Positions 45,081-53,002 of a stretch of DNA of 64,000 nt are shown here, piece by piece. A program made the position numbers and the translations under genes. The notes below the pieces were generated by a model. That model was not told the origin of the DNA. It did not search any database and saw only the letters and a program-made list of their open reading frames with translations. Source of the DNA: Oxalobacteraceae bacterium OTU3CINTB1 (GTDB taxonomy: Bacteria; Pseudomonadota; Gammaproteobacteria; Burkholderiales; Burkholderiaceae_D); contig CP099652.1 of NCBI GenBank assembly GCA_024123955.1, forward strand, positions 3,100,001 to 3,164,000, written 5' to 3'. Position 1 is the first letter of the stretch, and each line of letters starts with the position of its first letter.

Positions 45081-46736
45081 ATGTATTTCACCGCCGAAAC
45101 AGCGCCGCATCACCGCCTGCCGCTGTACAAGACCGTCTTGTGCGTGACCTGCGCGTTGTTGCTGATCGTGAACGGCTTCAGCCTGTTTTACAATTTGCAG
45201 GCCCTGCGCGGCGCGCAAGTGCTGCTGGGGCAGAGCGCGCGCGTGGCCGACCGCCTGCAATATCTCAACGTGCTGGTGCTCGATGCCGAAAGCAGCATGC
45301 GCGGCTATTTCCTGTCCGGCAGCGACGCCTATCTCGGTCCGACGCGCACCGCCCTGGTCGACAGCGAACATGAATTCAAGGAATTGCAAAAGCTGCTGGC
45401 CGATAATCCGACCCAGCTCAAGAACCTGACCCAGCTGCAGACCCTGGTGCGCCGCCGCCTGACCACCGTCAGCCAGGCGATCGACGTCTACCGCGAGGGC
45501 GGGCTGGACGAGATCGTTAAAATCGCCAAACTGAGCGACGGCCGCGGCAGCATGGACGAGATCCGCCTGCAGGTGGTCATCATGGAGCAGGAGCAGAACG
45601 AGACCATGGCCACGCGCAGCGCCATGTTCTATCAGGAATATCAAAAGGCGGTGTTGCTCGGCATGAGCATCAACGCCGTCGCCATCGTGGTGTTGATCAT
45701 GTTCTACCAGCTGGTGCGGCGCAGCTTCGCCAACCGGGCCCAGGTCGAGCACGCGCTGCAGGCTGCCAATGAAACCCTGGAAACGCAGGTCGAACAGCGC
45801 ACCGAGCAGCTATCGGTGCTGTCGCGCCACCTGATCAGTATCAGCGAGGAGGAGAAGGTCCGGCTATCGCGCGAGCTGCACGACGAGATGGGCGCCTTCC
45901 TGACCTCGATCAGCATGGACATCGCGGCCGTCACGCAGCAGTTGCAAAAGAATCAGCCCGAGATGGCCGCCCAGCTCAAGCGCGCGCGCGGCACCCTGAT
46001 GGAAGCGGTCGAAATGAAGCGCCGCATCGTCGAGAACTTGCGGCCTAGCCTGTTGGACAATCTGGGCCTGTGCGCGGCCATCGAAAGCTATTGCGACGAG
46101 TTCAGCCGCATGTCGCAAGTGCGCTGCGATTGCGACGTCGCCGCCGACATCGAGGCGCTGGGCCGTGATTCGGGCGACCTGTCGATCGCCTTGTTCCGCA
46201 TCGTGCAGGAATCGCTGACCAATATCCGCAAGTACGCCAAGGCCAGCCGCGTGACGGTCACCTTGAACCGCAATGAGGAAGCGCTGATGCTGCGCATTAT
46301 CGATGACGGCATCGGCATCGCTGCCAACAACATCGTCAAGCCGATGTCGCACGGTTTGCTGGGCATGCGCGAACGCGCCTTGCTGCTGGGCGGGACCATG
46401 ACGATACGGCGGGGACGCAACGATACGGGGACTTGCATCGAAGTGGCCATTCCGCTGCGTAAGAGCGATGGCCGTAGCGGCGTGGCGACCAATGCCGCGC
46501 CAGCGCCGGGACAGGAGCGCCGCATGCAGCCGCAGACGGTGGATGCGATGATGACCGCGACGGCCGTCACGGCGGCGCCATTGCCGCCGCTGCCGTCCGC
46601 CATCACGGACGTACTTCACCGCGCCGACGCGCTTAACAGCGCGCTACATCAATCAGCAGACGGTCATACTCCGTCTTCGCAACCTTATAGCACTCACCCG
46701 CATAATCCTCCAAGCCTGAGCGATCAAGCACGGTGA
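45081..46736 (+). CDS. Sensor histidine kinase with CHASE3-like domain (HisKA_3)
   Basis: The 551-residue kinase has two membrane helices flanking a periplasmic CHASE3-like helical domain (YLNVLVLDAESSMRGYFLSG), then a coiled coil, the H-box of HisKA_3 (RLSRELHDEMGAFLTS, His at about 267) and an ATPase domain (DDGIGIAANN, HGLLGMRERALLLGG). About 90 extra residues follow the ATPase domain, Pro/Ala/Ser-rich, and their coding DNA overlaps the convergent Crp/Fnr gene by 104 bp. The start at 45081 follows AAGGAAG; an ATG at 45024 is an alternative. It pairs with the NarL-type regulator. Confidence 0.9.
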   Translation: MYFTAETAPHHRLPLYKTVLCVTCALLLIVNGFSLFYNLQALRGAQVLLGQSARVADRLQYLNVLVLDAESSMRGYFLSGSDAYLGPTRTALVDSEHEFKELQKLLADNPTQLKNLTQLQTLVRRRLTTVSQAIDVYREGGLDEIVKIAKLSDGRGSMDEIRLQVVIMEQEQNETMATRSAMFYQEYQKAVLLGMSINAVAIVVLIMFYQLVRRSFANRAQVEHALQAANETLETQVEQRTEQLSVLSRHLISISEEEKVRLSRELHDEMGAFLTSISMDIAAVTQQLQKNQPEMAAQLKRARGTLMEAVEMKRRIVENLRPSLLDNLGLCAAIESYCDEFSRMSQVRCDCDVAADIEALGRDSGDLSIALFRIVQESLTNIRKYAKASRVTVTLNRNEEALMLRIIDDGIGIAANNIVKPMSHGLLGMRERALLLGGTMTIRRGRNDTGTCIEVAIPLRKSDGRSGVATNAAPAPGQERRMQPQTVDAMMTATAVTAAPLPPLPSAITDVLHRADALNSALHQSADGHTPSSQPYSTHPHNPPSLSDQAR

Positions 46737-47442
46737 TGTTGCCGCGGCGGTAGGTGATCAAGCCGTCTTCCTGCAGCTTGCCGGCGGCGGCGGTGATGCT
46801 CTCGCGGCGCACACCCAGCATGATCGAAATCATTTCCTGCGTAACTTTCAGTTCGTTCGATGGCGAGCGGTCCAGGCGGTCCAGCAGCCAGCGGCACAGC
46901 TTTTGCTCGATCGAGCTGTGGCGGCCGCCGACGGCGTTTTGCGCCATCTGCGCGAACAGCGCGGTGTTGTAGCGCATCAGCAGCGCGGGCAGGGCGCCGC
47001 CCTGGTTGAAGGCGTCGCGCAGGTGCTGGGCCTTCATGCGATAGCCGTAACCGGCGGCCTGCACCACGGCGCTGCACATGGCGCGCTCGCCGTCGAACAG
47101 CGACACGCCGACCACGCCTTCGTGGCCGACCACGGCGATCTCGGTGGTGGCGCCGTCTTCCATTACATACAGCAGCGACACGATGGCGGTGGTGGGGAAA
47201 TGAACGTAGTCCATCGCGCCGCCGAATTCAAACAGTTCTTTGCCAAAGGGCAGGGTGACGAGTTCCAGGTGTTCAAACAAGGATTCGAGCACGTCACGTG
47301 GAAGCGCGGCCAGCAGTTCGTTTTGCTGGGTGCCGCTGTAGCTGACAACAGGCCGCGACGCAACCTTAAACTCTTTCGAATCGACCGCCATGGTGCCGGA
47401 TACGGTGGATTTCTCGGTTGCGTTGACTTGGGTGTTGTTCAT
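46633..47442 (-). CDS. Crp/Fnr-family transcriptional regulator
   Basis: The 269-residue protein has a cyclic-nucleotide-binding-like domain (about 40-160, FGKELFEFGGAMDYVHFPTT, EIAVVGHEGVVGVSLFDGER) and a Crp helix-turn-helix (about 195-245, KVTQEMISIMLGVRRESITA). No Fnr-type N-terminal cysteine cluster is present. The signal is unknown. Its 3' end overlaps that of the kinase gene by 104 bp on the other strand. AGGAAA precedes the ATG. Confidence 0.92.
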   Translation of the reverse strand: MNNTQVNATEKSTVSGTMAVDSKEFKVASRPVVSYSGTQQNELLAALPRDVLESLFEHLELVTLPFGKELFEFGGAMDYVHFPTTAIVSLLYVMEDGATTEIAVVGHEGVVGVSLFDGERAMCSAVVQAAGYGYRMKAQHLRDAFNQGGALPALLMRYNTALFAQMAQNAVGGRHSSIEQKLCRWLLDRLDRSPSNELKVTQEMISIMLGVRRESITAAAGKLQEDGLITYRRGNITVLDRSGLEDYAGECYKVAKTEYDRLLIDVARC

Positions 47443-47659
47443 ATTTTCCTCACTAATCTCTGGCTATACAAAACACGTCGGGGTTATCTGACGTGCTGGT
47501 AGCACTTTATGGGGAATGTTAGTTTGCGAACATAAGAGGAGTAGACGCACAAATGTAGGCTTGCAACATGGTTGGATGTAGGCCTGCTCCTACAGAGTGA
47601 CTATGTTTCTACTTATCGCCGGTGCATAATGCACAAATCCCAGTCGGAGGGCGCACAAC

Positions 47660-48346
47660 ATGCATGTACTTGTGGTGGAAGACGACGCCGTCCTCGCAGA
47701 CGGCCTGAGCCGTGTGTTGGGCGGCCACGGCATGGTGGTGGAAGTGGTGGCCGACGGCGCCCAGGCCGACGCGCTGCTGCAGCGTGCCGCGCAGGCGGAG
47801 GTGATCGTGCTCGACATCGGCCTGCCGGGCGTCGACGGCTTCGAGGTAGTGCGCCGGCTGCGCGCGCGCGGCAGCCAGGTGCCGGTGCTGTTGCTCACGG
47901 CGCGCGACGCCATCGAGGACCGGGTGCGCGGGCTGGAGTTGGGCGCCGACGATTACCTGGTCAAGCCCTTCGCCACCGCCGAGTTGGTTGCGCGGCTAAA
48001 GGCGCTGGCGCGCCGCAACGCGCCCAAGCCGACCGTGCTGGCGCTGGGCAACCTGGCGCTCGACCTGTCGGCCAAGCGGGCGCGGGTGCGCGACAAAACC
48101 GTCGAGCTGTCGGTGCGCGAATGGGCCGTGCTCGAATATCTGCTGCAGCACGGCGCGCGGGTGGTGTCCAAGCAGCAGATCATCGAAGCCATCCTGCCGT
48201 GGGGCGACGATTTGACCTTGAACGCGGTGGAGGTCTATATCTCGCGGCTGCGCTTGAAGATCGCCGACGCGGGCGTCTCGATCCGCACAATCCGCGGCTT
48301 TGGCTACATGCTGGAGCTGACTGCCGCGCGGGGCACGGATGACTAG
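47660..48346 (+). CDS. OmpR-family response regulator (QseB/TctD type)
   Basis: The 228-residue protein has a receiver domain with Asp51 (VLDIGLPGVDGFEVVRRL), switch LLLTARDAIEDRVRGLELGA and DYLVKPF. A winged-helix DNA-binding domain follows (about 130-220, LSVREWAVLEYLLQHGARVV, AVEVYISRLRLKI). GGAGG lies before the ATG, and the 3' end overlaps the kinase gene by 8 bp. Confidence 0.95.
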   Translation: MHVLVVEDDAVLADGLSRVLGGHGMVVEVVADGAQADALLQRAAQAEVIVLDIGLPGVDGFEVVRRLRARGSQVPVLLLTARDAIEDRVRGLELGADDYLVKPFATAELVARLKALARRNAPKPTVLALGNLALDLSAKRARVRDKTVELSVREWAVLEYLLQHGARVVSKQQIIEAILPWGDDLTLNAVEVYISRLRLKIADAGVSIRTIRGFGYMLELTAARGTDD

Positions 48347-49514
48347 CATCAGGCTACGGCTGCTCAAAACGCTGATCGTGCCTATCCTGCTGATCAATCT
48401 GGCGGGCGGCGCGTTGGCCTACATGCTGGCATGGCTGCCGGCGCAGATCGCCTTCGACCAAAGCCGGGGCGAGCCGGCGACGCCTCAAGTTCCGTCCACG
48501 GACGGCGCCGTCGTTGCGTCCCCGGCAGGGAAAATCGTGCTCGGCCAGGCACCGAACAAGCACGTGCAGATGCGGCAAGCCGTGGTGCGCGGGCTGGTGC
48601 TGTTGGAGGTATTGATCGCGCTCGCATGTATCGGCTTGATCTGGTTCTCGGTCAGCAACGGACTGCGGCCGCTGAACCGCCTGCGTGCCGGCCTCAACGC
48701 GCGCGACGGTGACGACCTCGCACCGATCGCCATCGCCGACGTGCCGTACGAACTGGAGCCGGTGGTGTCGGCCTTCAACGGCCTGCTGGACAAGGTGGGC
48801 GAGGGCGCCAGGGCGCGCCAGGACTTCCTGGCCAACGTCGCGCATCAGCTGCGCACGCCGCTGGCGGGCTTGAAGACGCAGCTCGAATGGCTGGGCGCGC
48901 GCCACGCCGAGCCGGACACGGCGCACTCGGTCAAGCTGATGCTGTTGGCCACCGAGCGCATGATCCGGCAAACCAACCAGTTGCTGGCGCTGGCTCGCGC
49001 CGAACCGAACCATTTTGAAAAGACCCGGCTCGAAGCGGTGGCGTTGAACGAGCTGGTCGAGGACGCGATTCAATCCTTCGTCGACCAGGCCACGGGCAAG
49101 GGGATCGACATCGGATTCGATTTGCGGCCGGTGGAGATCAACGGCGACCGTTTCCTGCTGCGCGACCTGATCGACAATGTCATTGACAACGCCATCCGCT
49201 ACACGCCGACGGGCGGCACGGTGACGGTCGCGTGCCGGGCGGACGAGGGCGGCGGTGTGCTGACGGTCGAGGACAGCGGCCCCGGCATCCCGGCGGCCAA
49301 GCGCGGGCAAGTCTTCAGCCGCTATGTCCGGCTCGACGACAAAACCCACGGCAGCGGCCTCGGCCTTGCCATCGTGCGCGACATCGCCATCGTCCACGGC
49401 GCCACGCTGAGCATCGGCGACGCCGCTGGCGGCCACGGCGCACTGTTCACGGTCCGCTTCCCCAACAGCAACTCCGGGGTCAGGTCCACCAATTCTACAC
49501 AAGCTCTGCCCTAG
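48339..49514 (+). CDS. Sensor histidine kinase (TctE/QseC type) with repeat-derived C-terminus
   Basis: The 391-residue kinase has two membrane helices (about 8-31 and 84-105) around a short periplasmic segment of about 50 residues, then a HAMP-like linker, the H-box NVAHQLRTPLAGLK, and ATPase N, G1 and G2 boxes (IDNVIDNAIRYTPTGG, VEDSGPGIP, GSGLGLAIVRDIA). The catalytic domain ends at FTVRFPNS. The last 14 residues (378-391) and the TAG are encoded by the palindromic repeat at 49470-49576, so an earlier stop was probably displaced. The kinase should still be functional. Confidence 0.92.
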   Translation: MTSIRLRLLKTLIVPILLINLAGGALAYMLAWLPAQIAFDQSRGEPATPQVPSTDGAVVASPAGKIVLGQAPNKHVQMRQAVVRGLVLLEVLIALACIGLIWFSVSNGLRPLNRLRAGLNARDGDDLAPIAIADVPYELEPVVSAFNGLLDKVGEGARARQDFLANVAHQLRTPLAGLKTQLEWLGARHAEPDTAHSVKLMLLATERMIRQTNQLLALARAEPNHFEKTRLEAVALNELVEDAIQSFVDQATGKGIDIGFDLRPVEINGDRFLLRDLIDNVIDNAIRYTPTGGTVTVACRADEGGGVLTVEDSGPGIPAAKRGQVFSRYVRLDDKTHGSGLGLAIVRDIAIVHGATLSIGDAAGGHGALFTVRFPNSNSGVRSTNSTQALP

Positions 49515-49576
49515 GCCGCCCAAATCGCGGTTAACGGCCGGGCTCGTGTAGAAAAAGTGGACCTGACCCCGGAGTT
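49470..49576. mobile_element. Palindromic MITE-like repeat, copy 2 (107 bp)
   Basis: Same ends as the copy at 33511 (aactccggggtcaggtccac and inverse), with a different centre. It overlaps the 3' end of the kinase gene, supplying its last codons and stop, and ends 93 bp before pilE. It may shield the pilus operon from read-through of the two-component operon. Confidence 0.85.
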
Positions 49577-49669
49577 GTTGTTTGTCAGGTGTTTGTCAGC
49601 ATTTCCTCAGGGAAATGCAAGCTTGCGGGCGTAGACTGGTTCCAGCAGATAACATACCTGGAGCCGGCC

Positions 49670-50098
49670 ATGAAAAAACGACTACCTAAGGGCTTTACGC
49701 TGATCGAGGTCATGGTCACTGTCGCCATCGTCGGCATCCTGCTGGCCGTGGCCATCCCCGCCTACAGCGATTACGTGGTGCGCGGCCGCTTGAGCGAGGC
49801 CTTCACCGCGCTCGGCGGCGCCCAACCGGCCGCCGAGCAGTTTTGGTCGAACAACCGCACCTATGTCGGCTTTGGCGCCGCCAACACCTTCCCGGCCAAT
49901 ACCGCTTACTTCACCTACGCGCTCAGCGGCGAGTCGGCCTCGACCTATACCCTGACCGCGACCGGCACCGGCAAGACGGCCGGCTTCGTCTACACCATCG
50001 ACCAGAACGGCACCCATGCCACCACCGGCAGTCCGGCCGGCTGGGGCATTAGCGCTTCATGCTGGGTCGATCACAAGGGTGGCGCATGCACCAATTGA
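49670..50098 (+). CDS. pilE: Type IV major pilin-like protein
   Basis: The 142-residue prepilin has a short leader ending in Gly followed by the N-methylated Phe and conserved Glu5 (KGFTLIEVMVTVAIVGILLA), the hydrophobic assembly helix, and a C-terminal disulfide loop (SCWVDHKGGAC). The start MKKRLPKG follows GGAG; a longer frame from 49589 is not supported. It heads the operon pilE-fimT-pilV-pilW-pilX-pilY1. It could be a minor pilin of PilE type rather than the main subunit. Confidence 0.9.
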   Translation: MKKRLPKGFTLIEVMVTVAIVGILLAVAIPAYSDYVVRGRLSEAFTALGGAQPAAEQFWSNNRTYVGFGAANTFPANTAYFTYALSGESASTYTLTATGTGKTAGFVYTIDQNGTHATTGSPAGWGISASCWVDHKGGACTN

Positions 50099-50736
50099 CG
50101 CGGCCGCCCCGGCGCGGCCGGCGTCGCCAAAGCGGCGTGACGCTGATCGAGCTGCTGGTGACCATCACTATCTTCGGCATCATGCTGGCGGTCGGCATTC
50201 CCAACGCCAGCCGCTGGCTGCTGGCCAACCGCGCGCGCGGCGCCAGCGAGTTCTACGCCGACGGGTTCAGCCTGGCACGCCGCCAGGCCGTCGCCCACAA
50301 CGCCTTCAGCCGCATTTCGCTCACGCCCAACGTCAACACCGGCCAGATGGATTGGCAGGTCGATATCTGCTTCGTCAGCCAGGACGCCCAGTGCACCGAT
50401 GCCCAGGGCGCGTGGTCGACCACCGATGCGCCCTCGGCCAGCGACCCGGAAGGCGCCGCCGGCTGGAAATCCGTGTTCCGCGCGGCCGATGCGCTGCCGC
50501 CGGCCGAGATCCTGCTGCCGACCACGCAGCCCGCCGGCAGCAGCCAGGTGTACTACACGCCGCTCGGCTGGGTCGATCCGCAGATCGCCAATCGCCTCGG
50601 CAGTCTGCGCCTCGATCCATCGACGGCCTTCGCCGACGAGGTGCAGCCGGTGGCGCTGGTGGTGACCCTGGCCGGTATGGCCACCAAATGCAATCCGACC
50701 TTGCCAAGCACTGATAACAGGGGCTGTCCGCCATGA
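50086..50736 (+). CDS. fimT: Minor pseudopilin FimT/GspH family
   Basis: The 216-residue protein has the prepilin site (QSGVTLIELLVTITIFGIML) and GspH-like body (ANRARGASEFYADGFSLARR). It overlaps pilE by 13 bp. Minor pilins of this type prime pilus assembly and, for some FimT proteins, bind DNA for uptake; the latter is not shown here. Confidence 0.85.
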   Translation: MHQLTRPPRRGRRRQSGVTLIELLVTITIFGIMLAVGIPNASRWLLANRARGASEFYADGFSLARRQAVAHNAFSRISLTPNVNTGQMDWQVDICFVSQDAQCTDAQGAWSTTDAPSASDPEGAAGWKSVFRAADALPPAEILLPTTQPAGSSQVYYTPLGWVDPQIANRLGSLRLDPSTAFADEVQPVALVVTLAGMATKCNPTLPSTDNRGCPP

Positions 50737-51149
50737 AAACCATTCCCGTCCGCCGTCAGGCCGGTATCGCGCTGCTGGAGGCGATGCTGGCCATCGTGAT
50801 CCTGGGCATCGGCCTGCTGGGCACGGTCGGCCTGCAGGCGCGCGCCTATTCGGCGCTGTCGGACGCCGGCATGCGCGCCGAGGCCACCATCGCCGGCGAG
50901 AAACTGCTGGGCGTGATGACGGCCGACACGGCCAACCTTGCCGCTTATAACCTGGCCGAGAACGGCACGCCGGGCCCGGTCATCGCGCCGTGGGTGGCCG
51001 AGACGCGCGCGGCGATCCCCGGCGCCGTCGTCTCCGTCACCGTGACCCGCCAGGTGTTCCAGACCCAGGTCGATATCGCGATCCGCTGGCAGCGCAAGGC
51101 GAATACCGAGCAGAACCGGCATTTCCTCACCTCCTATATCGCGAACTGA
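50733..51149 (+). CDS. pilV: Minor pilin PilV
   Basis: The 138-residue prepilin has the site QAGIALLEAMLAIVILGIGL (the family's ALLE variant) and the PilV-like GLQARAYSALSDAGMRAEAT. Its ATG overlaps the fimT stop. It belongs to the initiation complex with PilW, PilX and PilY1. Confidence 0.88.
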   Translation: MKTIPVRRQAGIALLEAMLAIVILGIGLLGTVGLQARAYSALSDAGMRAEATIAGEKLLGVMTADTANLAAYNLAENGTPGPVIAPWVAETRAAIPGAVVSVTVTRQVFQTQVDIAIRWQRKANTEQNRHFLTSYIAN

Positions 51150-51150
51150 G

Positions 51151-52386
51151 ATGGGCGCCCAACTTGCTCCCGTCCTGGCCGCGCGGCACCGTCGCGGCCG
51201 CGGTTTTTCGCTGGTCGAGCTGATGGTCAGCGTGGTGATCGGCCTGCTGGCGCTGGTGTTCGCCACGCGGCTGGTCGTCAGCGGCGAACAGAACAAGGAT
51301 GCCGCCGTCGGCGGTTCCGACTCCATGCAAAACGGCATGCTGGCGCTGTTCTCCCTCAGTGGCGACGCCGCCGACGCCGGCTGGGGCTTGAACGATACGA
51401 TGCTGGCCGGCTGCGACACCGTGTTCTCCGACGCCAACGGCTACCAGCTGGCGGCGGCGCAGCGCGGCGGCGGCGCCATTACGCCGCTGGCGCCGGTGGT
51501 GATCCAGTCCAACGGCGCCAACAGCGACGTCGTGTCGTTCTATAGCGGCACCTCGCAGGCCGGCGTCGGCTCGACCAAGCTGGTGAGCAATTACGTCCCC
51601 GGCGAGGGCACGCTCACCGTCGACAGCCGCAATCCTTACGACTTCAATGTCGGCGACGTGCTGGTGGTGGCGCCCGCCACACCCGGCGCGCGGCCATGCA
51701 CCGTATTCCAGTTGTCCGGCTTCGGCATCGGCGTCAACGGCAACCAGTTGCAGGTCGCCAGCGGCGCGGATTTCCCGTTCAATCCGCAGGCCGGGCTGAC
51801 CACGGCGTACCCGCTCAACGTCAGCTATGTCTACAACCTGGGCAGCGCCGCGCGGCTGCATTTCCACACCTGGTCGGTCAACAACGGCATCCTGCTGCTG
51901 CGCTCGACCGACATGCCCGGCTCGGCGCAGCAGGGCGCGTCGGTGATCGACAACGTGGTGGCGCTCAAGGCGCAGTACGGCTTCGACAACCGCGCGCTGG
52001 CGGAGTACGACCCCAACACGCCCGGCAACAGCACGGTGCCGGTGTCGACCGCCAGCGGCATGCGGATCGGCGTCTGGAGTTCGACCATGATCGACGCCGA
52101 CCACGACGGCGTCGTCGGCAGCGCCGGCGATTATCAGCGCATCGGTTCGGTGCGGCTGGCGGTGGTGGCGCGCAGCAAAAGCGCCGAAAAGCCCAACAGC
52201 GCCGGCCAGTGCGGCGCCACCACCGTGCAGTCGACCGTGTTCGCCGGCAATGCACCGGCCACGGTAGCGGCCGCGCCGGTGCAGGTGAACGTGGCGGTGG
52301 CCGGCGACACGCTCGATTGGAAATGCTATCGCTACCGCGTGTTCGAGACGATCGTGCCGATCCGTAACGCCCAATGGAGGCCATGA
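51151..52386 (+). CDS. pilW: Minor pilin PilW
   Basis: The 411-residue protein has the prepilin site (RGFSLVELMVSVVIGLLALV) and a long body typical of PilW (about 350-400). The start lies 1 bp after the pilV stop and the 3' end overlaps pilX. Confidence 0.88.
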   Translation: MGAQLAPVLAARHRRGRGFSLVELMVSVVIGLLALVFATRLVVSGEQNKDAAVGGSDSMQNGMLALFSLSGDAADAGWGLNDTMLAGCDTVFSDANGYQLAAAQRGGGAITPLAPVVIQSNGANSDVVSFYSGTSQAGVGSTKLVSNYVPGEGTLTVDSRNPYDFNVGDVLVVAPATPGARPCTVFQLSGFGIGVNGNQLQVASGADFPFNPQAGLTTAYPLNVSYVYNLGSAARLHFHTWSVNNGILLLRSTDMPGSAQQGASVIDNVVALKAQYGFDNRALAEYDPNTPGNSTVPVSTASGMRIGVWSSTMIDADHDGVVGSAGDYQRIGSVRLAVVARSKSAEKPNSAGQCGATTVQSTVFAGNAPATVAAAPVQVNVAVAGDTLDWKCYRYRVFETIVPIRNAQWRP

Positions 52387-53000
52387 TGATCCCGCTCCCA
52401 CCGCCATCGCCGTCGCCTTTCCGCCGCCGCCGGCTCCAGCGCGGCATCGCGTTGCCGGTCATGCTGATCATGCTGACGGTGATGATGGTGAGCAGCATCT
52501 ACCTGCTCAAGTCGAGCACGTCGACGACGATGACCGCCGCCAACCTGGCCTACGACTCGGCATTGAGCAAGTCGGCCGACGCCGGCCTGCACGCCGGCTT
52601 CGCCTATCTGCGCTCGGTGGTAAACCGTTCCGATTTGCTGGTCAACCAGCCCGCCCAAGGTTATGTGGCGACCCTGACGCCGACCTGGACCGTGAGCAAC
52701 GCCAACTTCTGGCTCGGCGCCGTCACCATGGCAGCCAATCCGGCCACCGGCGACCAGGTGCAGTACGTGATCCACCGCATGTGCACCTTCCCGGGACCGT
52801 ACAACGGCAACAACAACCGCTGCCGGACCACGTCGGCGCGGCCCAACAGCCAGGCGCCGCAGCCGTTCGGCACCTCGTTGGCGCTGGGCGGGCCGAAATT
52901 CCTGCTGCAGCCGCAGATCCACTATGTGGTGACGGCGCGCATCACCGGCGCGCGCGGGGCCAACGTGGTGACGCAAGCCGTGGTCTTGAAGGGGCCGTAA
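52383..53000 (+). CDS. pilX: Minor pilin PilX
   Basis: The 205-residue protein has an N-terminal leader, the motif QRGIALPVMLIMLTVMMVSS (PilX lacks the usual Glu5), and the body start SADAGLHAGFAYLRSVV. The ATG at 52383 overlaps the pilW stop and follows GGAGG; an ATG at 52374 is an alternative. Confidence 0.85.
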   Translation: MMIPLPPPSPSPFRRRRLQRGIALPVMLIMLTVMMVSSIYLLKSSTSTTMTAANLAYDSALSKSADAGLHAGFAYLRSVVNRSDLLVNQPAQGYVATLTPTWTVSNANFWLGAVTMAANPATGDQVQYVIHRMCTFPGPYNGNNNRCRTTSARPNSQAPQPFGTSLALGGPKFLLQPQIHYVVTARITGARGANVVTQAVVLKGP

Positions 53001-53002
53001 TC

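Noticed and set aside
47576..47594. TGTAGG-N6-CCTACA palindrome before the OmpR-type regulator
   Set aside because: Short and resembling common intergenic palindromes; no second clear copy in the window supports a function.
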